Shown in pieces: positions 10,517 to 18,560 of a DNA stretch of 64,000 nt. This stretch comes from Halorussus halobius. Lineage in GTDB: Archaea > Halobacteriota > Halobacteria > Halobacteriales > Haladaptataceae. The stretch lies in assembly GCF_004765805.1 (NCBI RefSeq), contig NZ_SBIU01000003.1:682001-746000 (forward strand). Reading direction: 5' to 3'. Numbering within the stretch: position 1 is the first letter of the stretch; every line of letters starts with the position of its first letter. A program made the position numbers and the translations under genes. Under the pieces are notes generated by a model that worked only from the letters and a program-made list of their open reading frames with translations, made no database searches and was not told the DNA's origin.

Positions 10517-11581
10517 CTATCCCCCGAACGCGACCGTCTCGCTCGCGGGGTCGACCGTCACCCGGCCGCCCACGGGAACGGGAACCACGGGTGCGGTGTG
10601 GCCGAAGTCCAGGTCGAGCACGACCGGCGCGTCCGGGTTGTACTCGCCGACCACCTCGGCTATCGCGTCGCGCTGGCGCTCGCGGTACGCGGCGCGCGCC
10701 GAGGGGCCGGGGTCCTCGACGGGGCTGCGCGCCTTGGCGCGCCCGACCAGTACCGCGTCGAACCGCTCCAGCAGGCCGCGTTCGCCCATCCCGACGAGGA
10801 CCTGCCGGACAGTCAGTTCGTCCGGTAGTTCCTCGGAGGTCTCCAGCAGGAGGACCGTCCCGTCGAGGTCCCCGGCGTCCGGGAGGTAGCGGTCGGTCCG
10901 GAGTTGCATGTCGAGCGTACTGAGACAGCCGCCCCACGTCCGACCCGACGCCCGACTGTCGGCCCCGCGCCACGTCCAGCCCGGATTCGGCTCCAGCTCG
11001 CGGCGGCGGTCCAGATTCTCGGGGTCGGCCCAGTCGAGGTCCTCGTCGGTGAACTGCTCGGCCGGCCGGAGGTCGCCGAACGCCGAGAGGTCGTCGGCGA
11101 AGAACGCGGTTTCGAGGTACTCGACCGTGTACTCGTGCATCGACCCCTGCATGGCGAGGTCGGTCATCACGGTCCCGCCGTAGAACGAGACGACGCCGAG
11201 GGTCCAGAGGTAGCTGGCGAGGTTGGTGTTGTCGCTGATGCCGTAGAACCGGGTCGGGTTCTCGCGCAGCACCTCCGGGTCGAGGTGGGTCAGGATTCGA
11301 ATCTGTTCCCAGCCGCCGATGACGGTAACCACGCCCCGAATCTCGGGGTCGGCGAACGCGTCCATCACGTCCCGCGCGCGCTCCTCGGGGTGGTCGTAGA
11401 GGTACTCGCTGTCCTTCGTCGCGGTCGGGAACTCGACGGGTTCGAGGTCGAACACTTCCCGGAGGCGCTGGAGTCCGAGTTCGTAGACGTGCGGGTAGTC
11501 GGTCGCCCGGTTGGACCCGGGCGCGACGACCGCCACTCGGTCGCCGCGTTCGAGCGCCGGCGGGACGACGAAGTCGGGCAT
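10517..11581 (-). CDS. S66 family peptidase (LD-carboxypeptidase-like), nucleophile replaced
   Basis: 354 residues. N-terminal RVAVVAPGS, then VVTVIGGWEQIRIL (about 84-97), RFYGISDNTNL, a Glu in LLLETSEELP and a His in DLDFGHTAPVVP are the landmarks of the S66 family, which includes LD-carboxypeptidase and microcin-C immunity protein MccF. In those enzymes the nucleophile Ser follows the GG pair; here that position reads Gln93. Haloarchaea lack the LD-peptide wall substrate, so it may act on another amide or be non-hydrolytic. Divergent from the TumE operon, whose operators lie in the shared gap. Confidence 0.85.
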   Translation of the reverse strand: MPDFVVPPALERGDRVAVVAPGSNRATDYPHVYELGLQRLREVFDLEPVEFPTATKDSEYLYDHPEERARDVMDAFADPEIRGVVTVIGGWEQIRILTHLDPEVLRENPTRFYGISDNTNLASYLWTLGVVSFYGGTVMTDLAMQGSMHEYTVEYLETAFFADDLSAFGDLRPAEQFTDEDLDWADPENLDRRRELEPNPGWTWRGADSRASGRTWGGCLSTLDMQLRTDRYLPDAGDLDGTVLLLETSEELPDELTVRQVLVGMGERGLLERFDAVLVGRAKARSPVEDPGPSARAAYRERQRDAIAEVVGEYNPDAPVVLDLDFGHTAPVVPVPVGGRVTVDPASETVAFGG

Positions 11582-11636
11582 GGACGGGGATTCGATGTCG
11601 GGTTCGGTATGCGTTTCGGTGGTCCGTGAAAAAATA

Positions 11637-11697
11637 CCATTGGCCGAAATACCAATAGACAAGTTTATGCCATTGGTCTGAGTACCAATAGAAGAGG
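11637..11697 (+). promoter_or_regulatory. Paired palindromic operators around the TATA box of the TumE operon
   Basis: Two 18-bp palindromes of form ATTGG-N8-CCAAT lie at 11639-11656 and 11672-11689. The second is perfect in its outer 7 bp (ATTGGTC-TGAG-TACCAAT). Each is part of a 25-27 bp near-direct repeat with 33-bp spacing. The TATA-like AAGTTTATG (about 11661-11669) lies between them. The ATG at 11698 is about 30 bp below the TATA, so the mRNA is leaderless and the second site covers the start point. A dimeric repressor, probably the regulator encoded two genes on, would block both TBP/TFB and polymerase. Confidence 0.75.
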
Positions 11698-12036
11698 ATG
11701 GCCTCACGGACTGCCGACGACCTCGATGGCCTTAGCGAGGTGGAGAAGTACCCCGATGGAACCGTCGTCCGCGTGTTCTGCATGCGGACGGACCGAGACG
11801 CATACCCGTGTGGGTGGGCGTACAAGCTCCACTACGGCGCGACGGAACCCGACCTCGAACGGACGCTCGAAGACGGTACGATTCGCCGGTACGACAACTC
11901 ACACGAGGACACGAAGGGCCACGAACTCCACGTCGCACCCGACCCCGAACCGGAGGGTATCGAGTTTCCTGGGATGGTCGAGCTCTGGCGACGATTCTGG
12001 AGCGAGATACCGAAGTCCGAGTTCGAGGTCGTGTGA
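11698..12036 (+). CDS. TumE-family toxin (DUF6516-like)
   Basis: 112 residues. The central strands CGWAYKLHYGA, GTIRRYDNSHED and the following HELHV match the TumE fold, in which RYDN and a histidine are conserved. First gene of a two-gene operon whose second gene encodes the DNA-binding partner, 22 bp downstream. Expected to inhibit growth when free and to be neutralised by its partner. ATG start fixed by the leaderless promoter. Activity is inferred from family and operon. Confidence 0.75.
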   Translation: MASRTADDLDGLSEVEKYPDGTVVRVFCMRTDRDAYPCGWAYKLHYGATEPDLERTLEDGTIRRYDNSHEDTKGHELHVAPDPEPEGIEFPGMVELWRRFWSEIPKSEFEVV

Positions 12037-12058
12037 GGCCATCCCAACGGTGATACCC

Positions 12059-12508
12059 ATGAACGATTCCACGCCGCCGCTACACCCGATGGAACGCGAA
12101 CGGCTCCGGACCGAATCGACGCTCGTCGTGACGGTGGAGTCGCCCGAAGAGTTCCGCGACGAAGTCTCCGAGGGCATCGCGGCACTCGAACGGGGGGAGT
12201 CCACGGACTCCCCACCGACGCTCTCGTTTACCAGCTACGACGACCTGATGGCGACGCTTACGCCGCGTGTGCTCGACCTCGTCGAGGCCATCCGCCGCGA
12301 GGAGCCGTCCAGCATCAACGAAACCGCACGAACCGTCGACCGAGATGTCAAGAACGTCCACGAAGAACTCAGCCAGCTCGCCCGGTTGGGCGTCATCTTC
12401 TTCGAGGAGGAGGGCCGGAGCAAGCGCCCGGTCGTCTGGTTCGACGAACTCGTGATCAATCTCCCGTTGGACGGGGGAACGAGCGACACTGCGACCGTAG
12501 CCCCCTGA
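12059..12508 (+). CDS. HTH DNA-binding antitoxin (HVO_A0114-like, TumA-type)
   Basis: 149 residues. N-terminal part (about 1-65) contains TLVVTVESPEEFRDEV and probably contacts the toxin. LSFTSYDDLMATLTPRVLDL links to a winged helix (about 75-130) with INETARTVDRDVKNVHEEL as the helix-turn-helix and a wing KRPVVWFDEL. This is the standard haloarchaeal partner of TumE toxins. A GGTGA motif lies 6-10 bp before ATG, so translation is probably leadered. Likely represses the operon through the 18-bp palindromes upstream. Confidence 0.8.
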   Translation: MNDSTPPLHPMERERLRTESTLVVTVESPEEFRDEVSEGIAALERGESTDSPPTLSFTSYDDLMATLTPRVLDLVEAIRREEPSSINETARTVDRDVKNVHEELSQLARLGVIFFEEEGRSKRPVVWFDELVINLPLDGGTSDTATVAP

Positions 12509-12628
12509 CGGAGATGGGAGCAATCGGACGCCGAAAATCACAGCGTTGACGAGAATAGCGCAGCGAGCGACTCGTATGGCCGACCCCGAACTCCTCGCTC
12601 ACGGTGAAACCGTTCGCGTCTTCGAGGC

Positions 12629-12814
12629 GTGAGACGCCTCGCTGTCGACCGCATCGCCCTCCTGCTGGTCGCGTTGCTGGCCGTCGAGCTGTTCGAACTG
12701 CTCGACGTGGATTTGCTCTCGGTCGTACTCGTCGGGGTCGCGGCGCTCGTGGCCGGCTTCGCGTTCCTCTGGGGCCGGTCGGTGGTCGGACTCCCGTTCG
12801 AGGAGAACGTCTGA
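12629..12814 (+). CDS. Small two-helix membrane protein
   Basis: 61 residues from a GTG: a short RRLAVDR head, two hydrophobic segments (ALLLVALLAVELFELL and SVVLVGVAALVAGFAFLWG) joined by DVD, and an acidic tail. The start lies inside an 8-bp inverted repeat (12623-12641, CGAGGCGT-GAG-ACGCCTCG) that could mask it. An overlapping 18-codon frame from ATG 12576 ends at the same place and might be a leader, or the true N-terminus with a frameshift. No function can be given. Confidence 0.5.
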   Translation: MRRLAVDRIALLLVALLAVELFELLDVDLLSVVLVGVAALVAGFAFLWGRSVVGLPFEENV

Positions 12815-12843
12815 ACCGCCGTCGGTCCCCGAGGCGATGTCGC

Positions 12844-13872
12844 TCACGTCTCGGCCTCGCCCGCCGGGACCGGTCCCCCCGCGCTCGGCGTCCCGTCGCC
12901 GACGACCGGCCAGCCGTCCTCCCACCGGACGGGGTCGAGCATGAGGACCCGCCGGGGCGTGTCGCCGACCCACGGATTGCCGGCCTCGTAGGCGTGATAG
13001 AGCAGCCACCAGTCGCCGGCCGCATCCCGGACCGTCGCGCAGTGGCCGGGGCCGAGAAACCGGTCGTCGCTCTCCAGAACCGTGGTCCCGGTCGCGCCCT
13101 CGGCGGTGAGTCGCTCGCCCTCGCGGTTGCGGTACGGGCCTCGGAGGGCCTCAGCCCGTCCCGCGACGACGCGGTAGGTCGAATCCGGGCCCGCACAGCA
13201 GGTGCCCCGCGAGCCGAGGAAGTAGACGGAGTCGCCGCGCTCGACGAGGGAGGGTGCTTCGACGCCGTCGCCCACGACCTGGAACTTCTCGTCGGGCGGA
13301 ACTGCGGTCGAGAGGCCGTCGGCCGCGAGTTCGATGCCGTAGATGCCCTGATGGCTCCCCCAGAACAGGTATGGCGTCGCCTCGCGCACGACCACCGCCG
13401 GGTCGATGGAGTTTGGGACGCCGACGGCTTCGCTCCGGAGGAGGCCGCCCCGAGGCTCGAACGGGCCGGCGGGGTCGGGTGCGCTCGCAACTCCGATGCC
13501 GGGGTTGGCCGCGCCGAACTCCGAATCCGAGTAGTAGAGGACGATTCGGTCGCCGAACCGGCCCACGCCGGGTGCCCACAGTCCGCGATACCGGGACCAC
13601 GCCGGCGGTTCCTCGAACGCCGGGCCGACTGGCTCCCAGTCGACGAGGTCGGGCGAGCGCAGAATCGGAATCAGTTCGCGGTCGGGGCCCTCGCCTTCGG
13701 TCCACGGGTGGTAGGTGCCGTAGGCGTAGTAGGTGCTGCCGACCCGGAGCACGTCGGGGTCGGGGAAGACGCCGTCGTAGACGGGGTTCCGGTAGGCGTC
13801 CTGCCGGCCCCGCGTACCGCCGACCGCCAGCACGCCGACGCCGACGGTTTCGAGGAACTCGCGGCGATGCAC
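12844..13872 (-). CDS. Glycoside hydrolase family 43 protein, Tat-exported
   Basis: 342 residues from a GTG. HRREFLETVGVGVLAVGG is a twin-arginine export signal. The five-bladed propeller shows the three GH43 acids: Asp38 in GVFPDPDV (base), Asp157 in NSIDPAVV (pKa modulator) and Glu205 in DGVEAPSL (acid). GH43 enzymes cleave arabinan, arabinoxylan or xylo-oligosaccharides, so plant-derived polysaccharide use is likely; linkage specificity is not readable. No sugar transporter or regulator lies nearby. Confidence 0.85.
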   Translation of the reverse strand: MHRREFLETVGVGVLAVGGTRGRQDAYRNPVYDGVFPDPDVLRVGSTYYAYGTYHPWTEGEGPDRELIPILRSPDLVDWEPVGPAFEEPPAWSRYRGLWAPGVGRFGDRIVLYYSDSEFGAANPGIGVASAPDPAGPFEPRGGLLRSEAVGVPNSIDPAVVVREATPYLFWGSHQGIYGIELAADGLSTAVPPDEKFQVVGDGVEAPSLVERGDSVYFLGSRGTCCAGPDSTYRVVAGRAEALRGPYRNREGERLTAEGATGTTVLESDDRFLGPGHCATVRDAAGDWWLLYHAYEAGNPWVGDTPRRVLMLDPVRWEDGWPVVGDGTPSAGGPVPAGEAET

Positions 13873-13943
13873 GCCGGGCGTACCACGACCGGTGACAAAA
13901 GCCCTCTGTCCGGTCGGCTCGCGCCGGGGGACGTGGCCCCGGC

Positions 13944-14405
13944 CTATCGCTCGGACCCGGCGGTCCGCTCGGCCAGAGTCACGAGACCGACCAGCACACG
14001 CCACGCCGCCGCGCCGACTCCGGCCCCCGCGAGGTCGGCGGCCATGTCCCCGAGCGAGAACGCCCGCTCGGGAATCGTCGCCTGCACGAACTCGATGCCG
14101 ACGCCGTAGCCGACCGCGAGCAGGATTGCGAGCGCGACGACCCGGACCCTCCGGCCGCGGAGGCGACCACGGGTCGCGAGCGCCCCGGCGAGCGCGCCCG
14201 CGAGCGCCGCGTAGCCCAGCGCGTGGAGCCACTTGTCGAGGCCGAACAGCCCGAACGGCCCGACCGGGGAAAGTCCGGACCCGGGCGAGTCGAGGACCGA
14301 CCCGTAGAACAGCACGCCGGCCACGGCCACGACCGCGAGCCAGCGCAGCCACGTCGGCGGACGGAAGCGGTCGAGCGCGACCGTCGCGGGAACGTCACCC
14401 TCCAT
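13944..14405 (-). CDS. VanZ-like membrane protein
   Basis: 153 residues, four hydrophobic segments. The loop GLFGLDKWLHALGYAALAG and the third/fourth segment motif GIEFVQATIPERAFSLGDMA (two glutamates/aspartate around FVQ and the SLGD) are the VanZ signature. VanZ proteins are small membrane proteins of unknown mechanism, best known from teicoplanin resistance, but archaeal copies have no known link to antibiotics. ATG start directly after an AT-poor gap. Confidence 0.8.
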   Translation of the reverse strand: MEGDVPATVALDRFRPPTWLRWLAVVAVAGVLFYGSVLDSPGSGLSPVGPFGLFGLDKWLHALGYAALAGALAGALATRGRLRGRRVRVVALAILLAVGYGVGIEFVQATIPERAFSLGDMAADLAGAGVGAAAWRVLVGLVTLAERTAGSER

Positions 14406-14570
14406 CGTCGCGGGGTTGTCACCCCCGCGAGTAAAGGCCGGCGGTCGAGGGCGGGGACCGACACCGCCCCGACCTCCGGCCCCGCGCCGCGAGGCCGTAA
14501 CTGGAATCGGTTACTCGAACACGGCAATCACTAACACAGTTGCGACCTAATACAATTATAGGACGTTACC

Positions 14571-16502
14571 ATGACTGACCTCGGCGGATTCCACGACCGC
14601 GTCGCCCGCATCGACCTCTCCGAGGAGGGGGTAGCCTACGAGGGCATCGACGACGAGGACGCGCACAAGTACATCGGCGCGCGCGGCCTCGGCGTGAAGT
14701 ACGTCTTCGACAACGGCGTCGACGTCGACCCGCTCGGCCCCGACAACCTGCTCGCGTTCATGAACGGTCCGCTGACGGGGACCCAGACCGTGATGAGCGG
14801 CCGCATCGCGGTCGTCACCAAGTCGCCGCTCACCGGCACCGTGACCGATTCGCACCACGGCGGCTGGTCGGGCGCGCGGCTCAAGTGGGCCGGGTTCGAC
14901 GGCCTGCTGTTCGAGGGCGAGGCCGACGAGCCGGTGTACGCCGTCGTCGAGGACGGCGAAGTCGAACTCCGCGACGCCTCCCACGTGTGGGGCTGGGGCG
15001 TCCACGACACGATGGACGAAATCGAGGACGAGATGGACGGCGCGTTCGGCAAGAACCTCTCGGCGATGGCCATCGGGCCGGCCGGCGAGAACGAGGTCCG
15101 GTACGGCTGCATCATCAACGAGGACGACCGGGCGTCGGGCCGCGGGGGCACCGGCGCGGTGATGGGCTCGAAGAACCTCAAGGCCGTGGTGGTCAAGGCC
15201 GGCACCGACATGCCCAAGCCCGAGGACGAGGAGACGTTCCGGAAGGGCCACAAGCAGGCCATGCAGGTCATCCAGGAGTCGGACGTGACCGCGCCCAACG
15301 AGGGCGGCCTGTCGATGTACGGCACCAACGTCCTGATGAACGTCACCGAGGAGATGGACGGGCTCCCGACCCGGAACGCCCAGTACACTTCCACCAGTAG
15401 CGAGGCCAAGGCCGACGCCAGCGAACCCAACATCGACGCCGAGCGGGTGTCGGGCGAGAACGTCCGCGAGAACATCCTCGTGGACGAACCCACCTGTCAC
15501 TCCTGTCCGGTCGCGTGCAAGAAGGAGGTCGAGGTCGACGTCCACCACAAGGGCGAGGACCACAACGTCCGGATGGAATCGTACGAGTACGAGTCTGCGT
15601 GGGCGCTCGGCCCCAACTCGATGTCCGACGACCGCGACAAGGTCGCGATGATGATAGACCGGTGCAACGACGTGGCGCTCGACACCATCGAGATGGGCAA
15701 CACGATGGCGATGGCGATGGAGGCCACCGAGGAGGGCCGCCTCGACGCTGGCCTCGACTGGGGCGACACCGAGACCATGATCGAGATGATAGAGCGCGTG
15801 GCCCACCGCGAGGACGACCTCGCGGACCTGCTCGCGGAGGGTGCCAAGCGCGCCGCCGCGGAGTTCGGCGACCCCGACATGAGCCTCGACGTGAAGGGCC
15901 AGACCATGGCGGCCTACGACCCCCGCGCCATGAAGGGGATGGCCATCGGCTACGCCACCTCCAACCGGGGTGCGTGTCACCTCCGGGGGTACACCCCTGC
16001 GGCCGAACTGCTCGGCATCCCCGAGAAGGTCGACCCTCGCGAGCCCGAGGGGAAGGGCGAGCTCTGCGCGACGTTCCAGGATCTCCACGCCATCTCCGAT
16101 TCCTTCGACATCTGCAAGTTCAACGCCTTCGCCGAGGGCATCGAGGAGTACGTCCTCCAGTACGCCGGGATGACCGGTCGCGACGTGAGCGAGGAGGACC
16201 TGCTGGACGCGGGCGAACGCATCTACAACCTCGAACGCTACTACAACAACCTCGCGGGCTTCGACGGGAGCGACGACGACCTGCCGGTCCGGTTCGTGGA
16301 GGGCGAGCCCAAGGCCGTCCCCGGTCAGGGCGGCTCCGAGGGCGAGCTCGCGGAGCTCGACGAACTCAAGCGGGAGTACTACGACGTCCGCGACTGGGAG
16401 GACGGCGTGGTGCCCGACGAGAAACTCGACGCGCTCGACATCGATGTCGGGCCCGGAACCGGCGTGAGCGCCGGCGGCGCGGCGGCCTCGGGCGACGACT
16501 GA
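14571..16502 (+). CDS. aor: Aldehyde ferredoxin oxidoreductase (tungsten/molybdenum pterin enzyme)
   Basis: 643 residues, full AOR length. The N-terminal domain carries GARGLGVKYV and the pterin-binding region. The [4Fe-4S] ligands are Cys309, Cys312 and Cys316 (PTCHSCPVACK) with the fourth at Cys515 (FDICKFN). Oxidises aldehydes to acids with ferredoxin as acceptor, in the cytosol. Haloarchaeal members may act on amino-acid-derived aldehydes. AT-rich promoter CCTAATACAATTATA lies just upstream. Single-gene unit followed by a hairpin terminator. Confidence 0.95.
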   Translation: MTDLGGFHDRVARIDLSEEGVAYEGIDDEDAHKYIGARGLGVKYVFDNGVDVDPLGPDNLLAFMNGPLTGTQTVMSGRIAVVTKSPLTGTVTDSHHGGWSGARLKWAGFDGLLFEGEADEPVYAVVEDGEVELRDASHVWGWGVHDTMDEIEDEMDGAFGKNLSAMAIGPAGENEVRYGCIINEDDRASGRGGTGAVMGSKNLKAVVVKAGTDMPKPEDEETFRKGHKQAMQVIQESDVTAPNEGGLSMYGTNVLMNVTEEMDGLPTRNAQYTSTSSEAKADASEPNIDAERVSGENVRENILVDEPTCHSCPVACKKEVEVDVHHKGEDHNVRMESYEYESAWALGPNSMSDDRDKVAMMIDRCNDVALDTIEMGNTMAMAMEATEEGRLDAGLDWGDTETMIEMIERVAHREDDLADLLAEGAKRAAAEFGDPDMSLDVKGQTMAAYDPRAMKGMAIGYATSNRGACHLRGYTPAAELLGIPEKVDPREPEGKGELCATFQDLHAISDSFDICKFNAFAEGIEEYVLQYAGMTGRDVSEEDLLDAGERIYNLERYYNNLAGFDGSDDDLPVRFVEGEPKAVPGQGGSEGELAELDELKREYYDVRDWEDGVVPDEKLDALDIDVGPGTGVSAGGAAASGDD

Positions 16503-16512
16503 CCGACCGGAG

Positions 16513-16530
16513 TCTCCGTTTTCGGAGGCG
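16513..16530 (+). terminator. Hairpin after the AOR gene
   Basis: A 7-bp stem (GTCTCCG / CGGAGGC, one G-T wobble) with a TTTT loop begins 10 bp after the stop codon, followed within 30 bp by GTGTTTTCG. Position and shape suggest a transcript end for the upstream gene. Confidence 0.45.
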
Positions 16531-16702
16531 TTCGCTACAGTGTTTTCGCGCGGTCGACGATACTGTCGAGGTCGCGTAAGTCGTGTCGCGTAGCTCCGGG
16601 AGTCGGCGTCCCACGTTTCGATTGTCCGGCTCCGGCTTTCGAATCCCCTATCGTCGGAGCCCGGAGCCGAACCATCGCCGGGCGAAATACGGTTTTCGAG
16701 CC

Positions 16703-17155
16703 TCAGAACGGCCCTTCGTCGACGACTTCCCACGTCTGGACCGTCCCGTCAAGCGTGAACGTGGCCCGGACCCACGTCTTCCCGTTGTGCTCGACCACGG
16801 CGTACGAGACCTCCTCGCCGTCGAGGTAGACGGCGGGGCTGAGCGAGAAGAAGTCGCCGAGTTCGTCCTGGTCGTCGCCGTCCTCCTGGGTGAGGTACAG
16901 GGTCGTGGTCTGGCCGGCGTCGCCCTGCACGGTCCCGATTATCTCGTCGGCGGTCGCCGTCTCCTTGACGAACGTCGTGCTGTCGAGGTCCTCCTCGTCG
17001 ATGCGGGCGTTGTTCGCCAGCGAGTCGGGGGCGATGTTGGACGTCGGCACGAATGCGGTGTCCTCGAACGGGGTCGCCGCGGTGGCGGAGCCCCCGAGCG
17101 CGCTCAGTCCGACTACCGATGCACCGGTCACCTTCAGGAACGCTCTTCGTTGCAT
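16703..17155 (-). CDS. Tat-exported small protein of unknown function
   Basis: 150 residues. MQRRAFLKVTGASVVGLSAL is a twin-arginine signal with cleavage likely after ATAA. The mature part is acidic, Thr/Asp-rich, with beta-strand-like segments (TTLYLTQEDGDD, AVYLDGEEVSYAVVEHNGK, TWVRATFTLDG). No cysteine or lipobox. An ATG nine bases upstream is also possible. The upstream gap (17165-17210) is AT-rich and probably holds the promoter. No family recognised. Confidence 0.8.
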   Translation of the reverse strand: MQRRAFLKVTGASVVGLSALGGSATAATPFEDTAFVPTSNIAPDSLANNARIDEEDLDSTTFVKETATADEIIGTVQGDAGQTTTLYLTQEDGDDQDELGDFFSLSPAVYLDGEEVSYAVVEHNGKTWVRATFTLDGTVQTWEVVDEGPF

Positions 17156-17304
17156 GGTGCACATTAATATTCATTCTTTTTCTACTTGAATTTATCTTAA
17201 CTGTAGAGTGAATTGCGTGTGGTTCTCACGCGCTGACATCGGCGCGCGACGGGGTCGGCGACGTCCTCCGGCGCTACGTCCGCCCGGACCGGTGGAACGA
17301 GGAC

Positions 17305-17502
17305 ATGAGGACGGCCCCGCTGGAAGCGGCCCAGCAGCGGCTGGCCGAGCTGGTTGCGGAAACGGTACAGGCGAGGGTGCTGGCCGACGACGAGACCGGC
17401 ACCGCCTCCGACGAGCGGCGGGGCTTCGAGAGGACCGGCGGGGTCGAGGCGCAACTCGACGGCACGACCCGCACCGAGAACGGCTACGCGAAGGTGCGCT
17501 GA
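17305..17502 (+). CDS. Small hypothetical protein or gene remnant
   Basis: 65 residues from the only ATG: helical, charged (EAAQQRLAELVAETVQARVL), then Gly/Thr/Asp-rich and ending ENGYAKVR. The frame stays open upstream to 17212 and continues to look protein-like (GDVLRRYVRPDRWNED), but no start codon exists there. It may therefore be the C-terminal remnant of a longer gene whose 5' end was lost at the AT-rich boundary near 17210. Convergent with the MOSC gene, 6 bp apart. No family recognised. Confidence 0.35.
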   Translation: MRTAPLEAAQQRLAELVAETVQARVLADDETGTASDERRGFERTGGVEAQLDGTTRTENGYAKVR

Positions 17503-17508
17503 CCGCCG

Positions 17509-18351
17509 CTACTCGGGGTGAGTCCCGACGACCCGGACCTCGTCGCCGACCGCTATCTCCGCGCCCCAGTCGGACTCGGGGACGCGAGTGTTGACCATCA
17601 ACTGGTAGTAGTGGTCGAGCCGGTCGGAGTCGGCCCACTCGGGCAGGGTCGATTCGCGCCGTTCGAGGAACGTCTCGCGGAACCCCTCGGTCGGTTCGCC
17701 GGTGTCGGGGTCGCGGGTCGGGACGACGCACCGCGAGCAGGGCCGAACGCCCTCGAACCGGACGCCGCCGATCTCGAACGCCACGACCTCGCCCGAGTCG
17801 GCGTACAGGCGGTCCTCCCAGAACGCCGGGACGCCCCCGATTTCGAGGCTCGCGCGGAACCGCCGGCGCGCGCCCGCGAGGTCGACGTCGGGAAACCACG
17901 ACGCCACCTCCCGGAGCGTCGCGGTCGAGACGACGGTGGGGCCGGGCGCGTCATCGTCGTCGGGGAACCCGCCCGCCGGTTCGCGCCGGACGCTCACCGG
18001 GTAGCCGAAGTAGTCGCTCAGCCAGTCGTTCAGGTCCGAGCGGTCGCCGTCGAGGCCGAACGTCCGGGACTCCTGTTCTCCCTGCACGCGGAGGGTCAGG
18101 GTCCGCGCGTCGGGGTCGAACGACGACCGGAGCCGATGGACGGCGGCGGTCCGCTTGCCGTTCACGTAGTCGCCGTCGCCGGCGACGGACGCGCTCGCCC
18201 GGTCGTGGGCCGCGTCGGCCGGCGCGTCGACGACGGCGAACTCGCGGTCGCCCGCGAGCGCGCCGCGCTCGACCAACCGGACGCGCTCGGGCGTCTCGGG
18301 GTCGAGCGACTTGACGGGGTGGACCGCGATGCGTTCGAGCGTCGGCGTCAT
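17509..18351 (-). CDS. MOSC domain protein (YcbX-like)
   Basis: 280 residues. N-terminal MOSC-N beta barrel (about 1-110; IAVHPVKSLDPE) and C-terminal MOSC domain (about 120-275) with the conserved cysteine region FEGVRPCSRCVVPTRDPDTG (residues around 205-225). YcbX/mARC-type proteins bind molybdenum cofactor at such a cysteine and reduce N-hydroxylated compounds. No fused ferredoxin domain is present, so an external electron donor would be needed. Cofactor type and substrate are inferred from the family. Confidence 0.88.
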   Translation of the reverse strand: MTPTLERIAVHPVKSLDPETPERVRLVERGALAGDREFAVVDAPADAAHDRASASVAGDGDYVNGKRTAAVHRLRSSFDPDARTLTLRVQGEQESRTFGLDGDRSDLNDWLSDYFGYPVSVRREPAGGFPDDDDAPGPTVVSTATLREVASWFPDVDLAGARRRFRASLEIGGVPAFWEDRLYADSGEVVAFEIGGVRFEGVRPCSRCVVPTRDPDTGEPTEGFRETFLERRESTLPEWADSDRLDHYYQLMVNTRVPESDWGAEIAVGDEVRVVGTHPE

Positions 18352-18560
18352 CGGCGGATGGTCGGGGTGTCGGGACCTGAATCCTGTGGTCGTCGCGATT
18401 TCTGCGCCGCCGCTGGACCGCGGGTCGGACCCGCGGACCGCTGGCCCTGCAGGTCTCGACCGCCACAGCCCGACCCTACGACGGGACAGGAGCGCCCTAC
18501 GGGCGCGGAGACCCGATTTGGGCGCGAATACTAAAGACCGCGAGCGGTGAACGCCGGACT

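Noticed and set aside
12576-12632. 18-codon frame before the two-helix membrane protein.
   Set aside because: Too short to support as a gene; mentioned only as a possible leader.
16513-16702. Possible further gene between AOR and the Tat-exported protein.
   Set aside because: Only the terminator hairpin and short shadow frames are present.
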